Shown here: positions 21,862 through 31,469 of the stretch, piece by piece
Layout: each line of letters opens with the position of its first letter
How positions within the stretch are numbered: the stretch's first letter is position 1
Source: Coemansia sp. RSA 1200
Taxonomy: Eukaryota > Kickxellomycota > Kickxellomycetes > Kickxellales > Kickxellaceae
Assembly: GCA_027578915.1 (NCBI GenBank)
Contig: JANBTT010000040.1
Location: 1 to 64,000, forward strand
Length of the DNA stretch: 64,000 nt
Reading direction: 5' to 3'
Notes under the pieces: model-generated
The model's input: the letters and a program-made list of their open reading frames with translations, nothing else
Databases searched by the model: none
Told to the model about the DNA's origin: nothing
Translations under genes and position numbers: made by a program

Positions 21862-22548
21862 ATGTCAGCACAAGCACAGCAGCAACTAACAAAGGGGAGG
21901 ATAACGCTGCGCGGATCAGCGCAAATAGTGACCGAGTTCTTCAAGTACGGGATCAACAGCATCCTGTTCCAACGGGGCATATATCCGGTAGACGATTTTG
22001 AGATGACCAAAAAGTACGGGCTGGACATCTGGGTGACAAACGACCTGTCTGTAGAAAAGTACTTGAAGAAAATAATGGAGTCGGTGGAGGAGTGGCTGGC
22101 GGTTGGGAAGATAAACAAACTGGTGCTGGCTGTCAATTCGCGCGAAACGAGGGAGACGCTGGAGCGGTGGCAGTTTGATATCCAGATAGTTCAAGAAAAG
22201 GGGGCCGAGGACGAGGAAGCAACGTCCCAGACTGTGACATCACCGACGGGTGGTGGTGGTGGTAAGTCCGTGGCTCCCGGGAAGAGCGAAAAGGCGCTGC
22301 GGATGGAGATCCAGGCGATTTTCAGACAGATTGCCGCCAGTGTTTCGTTTCTTCCCATCATTGAGGAAAAGTGCACCTTCAATATCCTCGTCTACGCCGA
22401 TTCGGATGCCGAGGTCCCGACTACCTGGACCGACTCGGATCCGCTGCACATTAAAAACGCCGAACAGGTCCGGCTCCGGTCGTTCTCAACCGACGCGCAC
22501 CGCGTTGAGGCCATGGTGGCGTACCGCCGCGACCCCGATCTCTGCTAG
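21862..22548 (+). CDS. MAD2: Spindle assembly checkpoint protein MAD2
   Basis: A 228-residue HORMA-domain protein. MAD2 changes fold on kinetochore-bound MAD1, captures CDC20 and blocks APC/C until all chromosomes are attached. Recognisable family blocks are ITLRGSAQIVTEFFKYGINS, ILFQRGIYP, KKYGLDIWV, the WLAVGKINKLVLAV core helix-strand, RWQFDIQ, and the C-terminal safety-belt region (HIKNAEQVRLRSFSTD) that closes over the ligand. It is about 25 residues longer than usual because of a Gly/Ser/Thr-rich insert at about 115-145 encoded partly by GGT repeats. The start at 21862 is chosen to match family N-termini. The protein it inhibits works with APC2, encoded 12 kb away. Confidence 0.96.
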   Translation: MSAQAQQQLTKGRITLRGSAQIVTEFFKYGINSILFQRGIYPVDDFEMTKKYGLDIWVTNDLSVEKYLKKIMESVEEWLAVGKINKLVLAVNSRETRETLERWQFDIQIVQEKGAEDEEATSQTVTSPTGGGGGKSVAPGKSEKALRMEIQAIFRQIAASVSFLPIIEEKCTFNILVYADSDAEVPTTWTDSDPLHIKNAEQVRLRSFSTDAHRVEAMVAYRRDPDLC

Positions 22549-23320
22549 AGAACCATCCTAGGTCTCTACAGCCAGCGCCTAGTAGTATTGCTTGTTTGTC
22601 TCTGCTTGGGAAAGGAAAGAAAAACGAGGTAGTTTATTTTGTGAAAGTAAGAAATCTCCGTATTATCTGCACGTTTTCAAGCTTGAAGCTGGTGGTACCC
22701 AACGCTTAATTCCAACGTATTGCCAGGTCAAAGTACCCGAACATTAGCTCTCGTGGGGGGACTTCCTGGGCTGACAGAGACCATTCACCAGAGTTGACCA
22801 CATAGCTAGCACTTGTGTAATCGCTAGTCAACAAAGATAGGTCTCATAGCTGAAACACCTAGAGTGAACGGAGCTGGATTTGAGCCCGTGGTCGCAATTG
22901 ACAGAATTATTTAATTTTCAGATCAAACAGTATCAGATTAAAACAAGCGTTTGTCCAATAAAAGTGGCATGAAAAGTTTAAAAAATGAGAGATGCAGAAG
23001 GATGTTTTCATTGTTTGCACTTTATCTCTCTTCACTATTGTTTTTTCTTGCCATTTTTCTTTTCTAGTTTAGGAAGCCCATTACTTGTGCTGCAGTTGCT
23101 TGGTTTAATGCGTAGGGATTAGAATAGCAAGAGGAACGAGGAGGAAAAACAGCAACAATAGTAACAGGAACAATTCAAGTGCAAGTCTAGGTAATTCGCA
23201 CTACATCTTTCTTTACCTTTCCTCCCCCTTTTGTTCGCTTGAGGCTTTGAGTGAGATAAATTCAGCTGTAAGGAAAAAGAATAAAAAGGGGAACTCAGAA
23301 TAACGCGAATAATATTGCCT
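22549..23320. other. Intergenic: MAD2 3' side and U2AF promoter
   Basis: 772 bases. Part of it (about 22,690-22,910) is less AT-rich than the rest and contains a degenerate tRNA T-arm-like string on the minus strand that does not fold. No gene or RNA can be supported. Confidence 0.45.
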
Positions 23321-25099
23321 ATGGAATCTGATACAAAAGCGGACACATATACGCGTGTAGGCGCGGAGACAACCAGGACGCGGGAGAAAGTAGAAGCAGA
23401 TGGTGCGGAAAGCGGGCGGCAGGATGCCGAGTCAATGGCGTCGTCGTTCCTCAAAAACATGAGCCAATCGCTGAAGCAGCGCACGGGCGGCGAGAAGGAC
23501 AGCGCAGGCTCCAGACACAGCGAACACAGGAGAAGCAGCAGGTCGCCCAGACGAACCAGAGGACATAGTCCGACATCAATGACGGCATGGCAATCCAGTC
23601 GCGACGATGGCAGCGCGAGAACGAGACGCGAGCATAGTCGCGACGATAGAGGAGGATACAGAGACAGTCGCGAGCGGCGGCGTGGAGAGCGCGACCAGCC
23701 GCGGCGGAGGTCGCGCAGCAGAGACGGTAGGAGGCCCCGCAGCAGGGACGGTGGCAGGAGACCGCGCACCAGGAGCCCACGCAGACGCCGGTCGCGGTCG
23801 AGAGAAGGCAGTGTGCCAACGGTGCCGCTTCATCTTCGCGCAAAGAAGCTGGGGCTCTGGGACATGGCGCCGCCTGGGTTTGAGGGCGTCTCGTGTGCAG
23901 AGGCAAAGGCGTCGGGCGTGTTTCCGCCGCCAGGACAGGCGGCCGGGTCGCGCAACGTGGCATCGTTCAACCCGAGTGTGCTGTTCGAGCACACGCACCG
24001 CAACGAGAACGACCGGTTCCGACCAAGCAGTCGCGGGGAGCGCGAGTTTCCCAGCACGGCGTCACGACAGGCGCGGCGGCTGTACGTGGGCAACATTCCG
24101 CTTGGAATCGACGAGGACAGCATTGCTGTGTTTTTCAACGATCTGATGGTGCGGCTGAACATTGCGCCACGCGAGGAGCTGCCGGTGCAGAACATCCAGA
24201 TCAACGCTGACAAGAACTACGCCTTTGTCGAGGTGCGCGATGCGACGCAGGCGACCATGGGAATGGGGCTGGATGGCGTGATGTTCCACAACCAGAAGCT
24301 GAAGATCCGTCGTCCGAAGGACTACATTCCTCCGCCCGGCGAGCCAGAGCCTGCGCCGCCGGTCTTTGCGCTGCCCGGTGCTATCTCCAACACCGTTCCC
24401 GACACGCCAAATAAGGTCTACGTCGGTGGCCTGCCAACGTATCTCAGCGAAGACCAGGTCATCGAGCTGCTGCGTGCCTTTGGCGAGCTCCGCGCCTTCA
24501 ATCTCGTCAAGGACAGCGCCACGCGTCTCTCGCGTGGCTTCGCCTTCTGCGAGTACGAGGATCCGGCAGTCACCGATCTTGCGTGCCAGGGCCTGAATCG
24601 CATGGATCTGGGCGACAAGCGTCTTGTTGTGCAGCGTGCGAGTCTTGGAGCGCGCGGTGCCCAGCCGCCTCAGAATCAGCACCAGAATTATAATCAGAAT
24701 CAGAGCCAACGCCAGCACCATCAAGGCCGGCCACCCCGGCACGCTCCCGACGGCGCCTACGCAAACAGCCAGATGCCGTTGCAGATGCCCAGTGCACCGG
24801 TTGCGCCAGCAACGACGGTTGTACAGCTGCTGAACATGGTGACAGAGCGCGAACTGGCGGATGACGATGAGTACGCGGACATCGTAGACGATGTGGGCGA
24901 CGAGTGCAGCAACTACGGCGCCGTTGTGGAACTGCGCATCCCACGAAGTGCGCCTGGCGTTGGCAAGATCTTTGTTCGTTACGCATCGGACGCTGAGGCC
25001 ACCGCCGCACTCAATGCGCTGGCTGGCCGTCAGTTCATGGGTCGCACTGTCATTGCGACGTACATCACCGAGGAGGACCTCGCCAGCCAAAACTACTGA
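23321..25099 (+). CDS. Splicing factor U2AF large subunit
   Basis: A 592-residue U2AF65 homologue (Prp2 in fission yeast, Mud2-like in budding yeast) that binds the polypyrimidine tract and recruits U2 snRNP to the branch site. An Arg/Ser/Asp-rich RS-type domain spans about 55-165. RRM1 starts near 250 (RRLYVGNIPLGID), RRM2 near 363 (NKVYVGGLPTYLSE, with RGFAFCEYED as RNP1). The C-terminal UHM starts near 500 (VVQLLNMVTERELADDDEY), whose VxLxNM opening and acidic helix are typical and which binds SF1 or Prp40-type ULM peptides. A Gln/Asn/His-rich linker separates RRM2 and UHM. The start is the ATG at 23321. The gene is intronless although its product acts on introns. Confidence 0.94.
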   Translation: MESDTKADTYTRVGAETTRTREKVEADGAESGRQDAESMASSFLKNMSQSLKQRTGGEKDSAGSRHSEHRRSSRSPRRTRGHSPTSMTAWQSSRDDGSARTRREHSRDDRGGYRDSRERRRGERDQPRRRSRSRDGRRPRSRDGGRRPRTRSPRRRRSRSREGSVPTVPLHLRAKKLGLWDMAPPGFEGVSCAEAKASGVFPPPGQAAGSRNVASFNPSVLFEHTHRNENDRFRPSSRGEREFPSTASRQARRLYVGNIPLGIDEDSIAVFFNDLMVRLNIAPREELPVQNIQINADKNYAFVEVRDATQATMGMGLDGVMFHNQKLKIRRPKDYIPPPGEPEPAPPVFALPGAISNTVPDTPNKVYVGGLPTYLSEDQVIELLRAFGELRAFNLVKDSATRLSRGFAFCEYEDPAVTDLACQGLNRMDLGDKRLVVQRASLGARGAQPPQNQHQNYNQNQSQRQHHQGRPPRHAPDGAYANSQMPLQMPSAPVAPATTVVQLLNMVTERELADDDEYADIVDDVGDECSNYGAVVELRIPRSAPGVGKIFVRYASDAEATAALNALAGRQFMGRTVIATYITEEDLASQNY

Positions 25100-25858
25100 T
25101 CTACTCGATCATCCTCGACTCTTGGGAGCTGCTGTGGTGGCTTTTGTTTTGGGTTTGCTTGATTTTGTTGTGGCTCTCGTCTGTTGGGTGCATGCGATGC
25201 TGCAGCTCAATGGGGGATTGTTGTGTGAGTGAAAAATCCGCATCCACCTCTTACGTCATTTCGTTCTCCTCATCTTTTCTTTTTTCTTTTCCTTTCGTTT
25301 TGCGGTTTATGTGCAGTTGCTTTGTCCGAAAAGTGCCAGTTCCAGATATTTTTGGAAATTTCTGGAAGAATTGAAATAAAAGGAAAAAACCCCACGCCTT
25401 TTCCGCTGCAAAAGAAGTCAAAAAGAAGAGACAATGAAGTTAGGTACTAGGTGGTTCTTGCCATTAAAAACACAGGAAACAAAAATCCAAACTCCATTGA
25501 TGCAAAGGAATCCTCCTCTCCTCTTCCTTGCCCCTCCTTTTTCGCTCACACTGCAAGAACAGTGACGCCAAGCATTGTTAGAAATAAAAAGCATCATAGT
25601 AGATTATTTCTTCATTAGTTTCGCTGCTGAAGAAAAAAACTGCTATTCATTCTTTGGTTCTTTTTTCTCCTTTCTGCAATAAAAGAAAATTATCTGCTTT
25701 TTTATTTCTTTCCTCCTTTTTTTCATTCCTACCAGGTTTTTATTCCGGGTCTCTGTCTTTGTATTTAGAACCACCTTTTTATCTTAGCTCTCTGGCTATT
25801 TATTACGGTTTTCCCTTATTTTTCTATAATTTTTTCTGTATCTTAAAGGGGTCCAAAT
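25100..25858. other. Intergenic: U2AF 3' region and CT-rich SIL1 leader
   Basis: 759 bases. From about 25,500 the plus strand is dominated by pyrimidine runs up to the SIL1 start, like the leaders before LRG1 and the kelch gene. No ORF of protein-like composition. Confidence 0.45.
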
Positions 25859-27241
25859 ATGGTGCGAGCAGCAGGGGTTTTCATTCTTTCCGCCTACGCT
25901 GCTGCTGTGATAGCAGGAGGCATTGTTAGCGCATCCAACAACAACATTAACAATAATAACGGTCAGAAGCCATTCCTTGCACAAAAGTACCACCAGCACA
26001 GCACAACTAACACTTCCTCATCTATTTGCTCCACCGACGCCGCTACCGGCGCACGAGTGTGTTACCCGGCAGTATTCGTACCAACCAGCGAGTTCCAGGC
26101 CATTATGCCAGGCCAGTCGGTGCCTCCCGGCCTCCACGTACAGATAGACATGACAACGGGTCAGCGCAAGGCCAGACTGATGGCGCCGGAGGAGAACACG
26201 GGTAAAGGTAATCGGGACGCAGCTGACGCGCTGGCTGTTGTTGTTGATGGTGGCAACGGCAACGATGGGGGGCGTGGCCAGATTACGATGGGCGGCAGAC
26301 ATGCAAACGCGGGGGGTTTCCCGCTCGACCATTTTATCGACCACATAGTCACTATTGCCAGTGGAGGGGCACCAGCCGACTCAAGCGCAGTTGCGCGGCT
26401 GCTTGAGGCCCTGGGAGGTCTCGAGGAGCTCGTCCACGACCCGCGGCATGCGCGCCAACTCATGCATCACGCCAATGCGGTGTCTGCGCTTTTGCGGCTC
26501 AGCGACCCCAAACCACAACCACAACAGCAACAGCAACAGCAAGAACAGACTAGTGAGCCGTGGCCAGCCACCGTGCGCCAGCTCTCCTCGGTTGTGCTGG
26601 GGTCTGCGGTGCAGAACAACCAGAACCTGCAAACGGTTGCGGTGCGTTCGGGCGCCGTCACCCGGCTCCTCGACCTGCTGCACACCGAAACGCATCTCAA
26701 ATCGCTGGGCCGACACGTGTTTGCATTATCTGCTATTGTCCGCGGCCACTCGTTGGCGCTCAATCAGTTTGCCAAACACAGCGGGTTCCGCGTCCTGCTG
26801 TCCATCCACCCGTCGCTGCTTGTTCCCTTCCACGACGATAACACTGAGACCGAGGCCGCCAAGCTCGATACGCGGTTGGTGCGCTTTGCCGACGATCTGT
26901 TTAACCCCGAGTTCACCAGCTCAAACACTACGACGTCTGCGCCTTCTTCTGATACCGCCGAGTTGCTGGCCGATGGTGCCCGGTTGTGGTGTCGGGCACT
27001 TGTCTCCCGTCTTGTCGATAGTCTGGATGACATTGATGCTGACTCCTCGACATCGCTGTACCGGCGTCGGTTGGAGTACGCGAACACCCTGCAGTCTATT
27101 AGAATGGAGTACCCGGACTCCTGTGTTCCGCCCGCAGAGTTCAAGACGTGGTTGCAGGAAGAGCTTGTTACGCTTGTCAATTATAGACATAGGGATGATA
27201 TCGAGGAGTACCGCCAGATTCTGACTGAGCTTGACTACTAA
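25859..27241 (+). CDS. SIL1: ER nucleotide exchange factor SIL1
   Basis: A 460-residue secretory protein of the SIL1 family, which releases ADP from the ER Hsp70 BiP/Kar2. A signal peptide is visible (residues 1-25, ending IVSAS). The opening CYPAVFVPTSEFQAIMPGQSVPPGLHVQIDMTTG region follows the family pattern in which a short induced block is followed by 'G.HvriNl.TG'. The rest is armadillo-like: EALGGLEELVHDPRHARQL, the RQLSSVVLGSAVQNN block typical of SIL1/Fes1, and LLHTETHLKSLGRHVFALSAIVRGH. Asn and Gln runs interrupt it. It ends TELDY, not HDEL/KDEL, so ER retention must use another route. It converges on ATP4. Confidence 0.88.
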   Translation: MVRAAGVFILSAYAAAVIAGGIVSASNNNINNNNGQKPFLAQKYHQHSTTNTSSSICSTDAATGARVCYPAVFVPTSEFQAIMPGQSVPPGLHVQIDMTTGQRKARLMAPEENTGKGNRDAADALAVVVDGGNGNDGGRGQITMGGRHANAGGFPLDHFIDHIVTIASGGAPADSSAVARLLEALGGLEELVHDPRHARQLMHHANAVSALLRLSDPKPQPQQQQQQQEQTSEPWPATVRQLSSVVLGSAVQNNQNLQTVAVRSGAVTRLLDLLHTETHLKSLGRHVFALSAIVRGHSLALNQFAKHSGFRVLLSIHPSLLVPFHDDNTETEAAKLDTRLVRFADDLFNPEFTSSNTTTSAPSSDTAELLADGARLWCRALVSRLVDSLDDIDADSSTSLYRRRLEYANTLQSIRMEYPDSCVPPAEFKTWLQEELVTLVNYRHRDDIEEYRQILTELDY

Positions 27242-27479
27242 CCGCCCCGCTTTAATATCATACATACTTTTCTTCCTGGTTATCGTTGCTTATTAAACAC
27301 CCCCTTCTCTTTCATCCCATTTTGGCTGCTTGGATAACGAAATAGAGAACAGTGTTTTTGTTCTCAGAAACCTTAAAAAGCCAAAGAAGAACGAAGGGTC
27401 CCTTTTTGTCCAAAAAGAAAAAAGATAAACCATAAAAAACGAAGGAAAGAAGCCAAAAGCCCCCGCTTAATGAAAGACT

Positions 27480-28491
27480 TTATGCGGGCTTGGCAAGGCC
27501 CTGGATGTCGCGGATGCACTGAGCAATGATCTCGTCCTGGGTCTTTGGGCTCGAGAGCTGGGCACGGATGTTGCCCATGACCTTGTCAGCCAAGGCCTTC
27601 TGCTCGCTCTCGCGCACCGAGGACTCGTAGCGAACCCACGAGTCGAGGACCGACTTGATCTCACTGTTGAGCGCAACCTTCTGCTGGAGTTCAAAGGATT
27701 TGGCGTTCATCGTCGCAATCTCCTTCGACATGCCAAAGAGGCTCTTCGTGTACTGCACGATGTCCTTGAGCTGGGACTGCGCCTCGATTTGCGCAAGTAC
27801 GGCGGTTTTGTGCTCACCGCGTGCTCCCGTCAGGATATCCTTGATGGCCGTCAGGTTGGTGTCGGCCCAGTTCTTGTACGGCTCCTTGATGGCTCTGTAC
27901 AGCACCGCGATGATTGCGCCAAATGCTACCAGAAGGATCGTCTCCTCGTTGACTACGTAGATCTCCTTCGAGATCAGCAGCGCCGTCAGTCCCGTTACGC
28001 CCGCAAAGTACCCGGTCTTGGCCACAAGCGAGTCCCCTGGAAATGCGTCAATGATGCTGTTGGCCTTCTCGGACGCCGGTGTGCGCTCCCCCTTCTCTGA
28101 CGAGTACGACCTACAATATTACAGCGTTTCATGACCAGTACTCGTTGTTTATATTGCGGCTTGGCTGTTAATGTCGAAGAAGACGGCTTGCTTTGCGTCT
28201 CTCTATCCCAATTTATCCACTCCTTTTTTCAGTAATTCCCGTTTGTACTTTACCTGATAGCGTTGACTCCAGCCGGAGTCAGGCGCATTGCGTATCCGCG
28301 CTGAGCAAGGGCTACAACAACACAAACAACATTATATATACTGGGGTTTAGTGATTTAGGTAGTGGCCAGCCAATGCCTCATGCTCTGGCGTTTAGATTC
28401 TGCTCCGATTCCCTAAAGATCCTTTTGTAATCAGAACTATATTATCACAGTCTTTACCAGCAAAGTTCTTGGAAGCCAGACGAAGTGCCAT
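27480..28491 (-). CDS. ATP4: Mitochondrial ATP synthase subunit b (subunit 4), three exons
   Basis: Subunit b forms the peripheral stalk of F1Fo-ATP synthase, holding F1 static against the rotor in the inner membrane. I define three exons on the minus strand: 28491-28458, 28311-28254 and 28110-27480. They join in phase to 240 residues, with GTAAAG donors and TTGTAG/ATTGTAG acceptors (introns 146 and 143 bp). The mature start matches fungal Atp4: an Arg-rich presequence, then SYSSEKGERTPASEKANSII and DAFPGDSLVAKTGYFAG. Two membrane segments follow (about residues 72-125 in total), with the YKNWAD stalk start and a long amphipathic helix to the C-terminus. CCAAT boxes lie upstream. The reading frame from 28025 alone would lack the presequence, so the spliced model is needed. 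Confidence 0.93.
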
Positions 28492-30841
28492 TTTCTATCG
28501 AGTTACAATTTAAAAGGTTAAAAACAAAGAGAATATAATCAGACCGATTTTCAAAGGAAAGCAAAAGAGTCAATTTGCTGGTAAAAAACCTAATTCAAAT
28601 TCCTCTATCTTGTGAAAAAATAATGGCGCTTTTCAGACAGAAATGCACATTAAGCCTGGGGAAGTGGCGATAAGAGCACCAAGTAATTAGATGCGCCAAT
28701 ATGATCAGAGTCTACAAATCACCCAATCAGTATCTAATGTAATTAGCCTTTAATCACGTGATTGGCTAATGGAAATTAGAATGCGGAATGCAAAACAAAA
28801 AAGCTGCTTCGGCTGCAACCGTGTGCTTGACATGACGCGATCGTGCACTGGACTGCGCGGATAACTTGCAGGTGGATACTAAGCATTCACGGTCCAGAAC
28901 CAGGCTGGCGTTTGCAAGTTGAGGAAGGAAAGAGGGAGTGAGGATTTGCAGCATAAAAATACCAAGACCGGGAATTACTTTGATGCCCTCTTTGCGCTCT
29001 CCTCTGTGCATATTGCGTTTTTATTTTTCTTATTAGGAGCAATATGTAAATCAGCAAAAAAGAGAAGGCTATGCAGAATTCAAAACAAAAATAGAAAGAC
29101 CAACAACATTATCATCCTATTCTAACACACTATTTCCTAGGCTTGTGGTTTATAAAAATCTGCTGTTTCCACAAAGGAAAAATAAACAAAAAAAAAGGAT
29201 CACGGTTCACAGAGTGATCATGAAGCGATCCACATTTTGTTTCTTAAAACCAGGCTATGACAAGCATGGATCTGGGAACAGAGTATACCGCAGCTGTTAT
29301 CTTTCAGTATATTTAATTATTTTCTCTGGCTATGGTCTAATGGCTGCTACATTACAACAAAAGTTAACAAAAAGGCAGTAATGAGGAATTGAGAGAAAGA
29401 AAGAAAAGTAGGGAGACAGCATGGCCCACATGGTGATAAACAAAGCAAAAAGTTTAAACAAAGTGAAGGACTACAAGAAAAAAGAATGAAAATAAAACCT
29501 AAAGTGCTGCACTACTCCTGCTCCCCCTTTTTCACCTCCATCCATTTGGTCAACAACAAAGAAAAAGACAAGGAAAAAAAATAACATGGCTGAGAACGCG
29601 TTCCTCGCCCCCGTGGTTCATGCTGTCTTATCTAAGGCTCTAAAACAAACACCTTGATACCAGGAAAGATAATTGTGATCCAAACAAGTAACAAGCGTGG
29701 GTGCATGCGGAGGACTGGAGGGTGGAGGATGGAGGGTGGAAACCAAGCGTGCTGAAGAAGAGCATGGCTTGGGATGCGCGTGAACGGTCATTCCATGCTG
29801 AGCTGAATGGAGCATGCACAACCAGAACTCTGCCGCGGTACATCAGCAAGCAACCAAGCGGAGGGAAGAGAGAGAGCTCAAAGAAAACAAGTCTTTTCAC
29901 CACTCATCTTCAATCAGTAGAAGTAGAGTGCAAGAACAGCAGCGCAAAAAAAGGAGAACCAAGTGTCGTGCGCATCCCAAACAAGGAAATCGCTCATCCA
30001 GCTCAAAAGCACGAAGAAATAAAGAGCACGACAAAAGAGATGCGTTGGTTTATGGAAGTGGGTGGTGTCTTTTCGTGTGGGTTTTCTTGTTCGTCTCCCT
30101 CTTTTTTTTCTATTTTGGCTTTGATTCTCGCTAGTAGTAGAAAGAAAAAATACGAGGGATGAGCGCTCTTGCATTTGTTCCAGCATAGGTTGCTGGCCCT
30201 TTTTTTTTCTCTTGTCTCCGCTTTTTTTGTTATATTTTTCCTATTCTTTTTTATTTTCTTTGCTCGAAACCTATTTCCTTCCTTCTGAGAGCTAAAAAAA
30301 ATAACCTTTTTTATCCACTTTAAGCTGGCCCTTCTTTTTTGATACTAGTCCTTTCTTCTTCCCCCTTTTTGTCGTCTCTTCTTTTCTTCTTCGTTTGCTA
30401 CTCCAAAAGAGACACTGCATAATTTTTTGTGAGTTTTGCAGTCCTCATTTTTTATTTTGCTGTGCAAGTAAAGTCAACAACTAACTAACCACTATTTATT
30501 CTTCAGCGACCTTCTTTTTTTCCACACATACTCTCGTCATCGCCTGTGTACTTGTACTTTTTCCCTTCTCTCTTTTCTTTGCTTCCTTGTCGTTCCGCAT
30601 ATACAACAGGTATTATCCTATTCCTCTCCGCTGGGTTTCTGGACTTTTTCCGTGTTGTTGTCGTTGTTACGCCTTTTTATCCACGCTGACACATTTCTTT
30701 TCCGCAATTGCACCTTTCAGAACGTTAACACGACACCAAGGAGAAAATAAAAGCAAGGTCCGGCTTGTATTTACTGGTGTTTACTTCTCACTGCATTACG
30801 AACACATTCCATATTACAAATCTACGCAAGAAAGAATAAAG
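28492..30841. other. Long intergenic region between divergent ATP4 and kelch genes
   Basis: About 2.3 kb. The left end is the ATP4 promoter (CCAAT boxes described separately). The middle is mixed and purine-rich with no protein-like ORF. From about 30,160 the plus strand becomes rich in pyrimidine runs, as in the leaders before LRG1 and SIL1. A long non-coding transcript is possible but not shown. Confidence 0.5.
28696..28765. promoter_or_regulatory. CCAAT cluster and CACGTG palindrome upstream of ATP4
   Basis: CCAAT occurs at 28696-28700 and 28723-28727, and its reverse ATTGG at 28761-28765, immediately after AATCACGTGATT (28752-28763), a palindrome containing the CACGTG E-box. All lie 205-275 bases before the ATP4 start. 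CCAAT boxes bind the HAP2/3/5 complex, which drives respiratory genes in fungi, so regulation of ATP4 is a reasonable inference. Confidence 0.45.
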
Positions 30842-31256
30842 GTAAGCATACAGCATAAAAATACGGGCACTCTACCGCGTGTTCCATGGGATATTGTCCC
30901 GGAAAAATGGACGTGAATATGGTCGCAGACTGTGACCATCGAAACCAGATAAAGGAAGGACCCACATGCCTCATTCCAAAAGTCAAGGTATCGAGGGAGC
31001 TCGTGTGCACCCTTTTCGTCTCTAGTCCTAATCGTTCGAAAAAGAGAATGGCCATTTTCTGAATAAATACAAACACTAACAATCCATCTCTCCCTTTTTC
31101 GTTCATATCCTTGTATACAATCCACTCTAACCGACATTTTCTTCTTCTTTTGCTTTGTATGTCATCGATTCTTTTCTTTTCTTCGGTTCGTTCATCCAAC
31201 AATTCCATGCGTTGTGGTGATGATTTCCCAAACTTAATACTCGTTCTATTTTGTAG
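30842..31256 (+). other. Possible 5'-UTR intron of the kelch gene
   Basis: AAAG/GTAAGC at 30841-30847 is a strong donor. TTTTGTAG ending at 31256 is a strong acceptor with TTAATAC, a branch-like sequence, about 20 bases before it. The interval has no coding signal. A second, short candidate (GTGAGTAAG at 31413 to CTATAG at 31469) would put the ATG directly after a splice acceptor. RNA data would decide. Confidence 0.35.
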
Positions 31257-31469
31257 GTCTAACTACTTCTTACCACAGGAAAAAAACGAAAAGCATCTTT
31301 TTTTCTCTCCACGGTTTTTCTTTTGCATCGACCGACATAAACAAAACAAAAGCAAAGCTGACCCTTGTGCGTGTGTCTTGTCAAGCACTCGGGTTCTTTT
31401 ATTCCTTAGTGTGTGAGTAAGACTTATTCGGCTTTATAACATCCCTTCCCTCCTCCCTCTTTTCTATAG

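Noticed and set aside
22860..22960. tRNA-like T-arm string (GGGCTCAAATCC on the minus strand)
   Set aside because: The T stem does not pair properly, and no A box or acceptor stem is found at the right distance.
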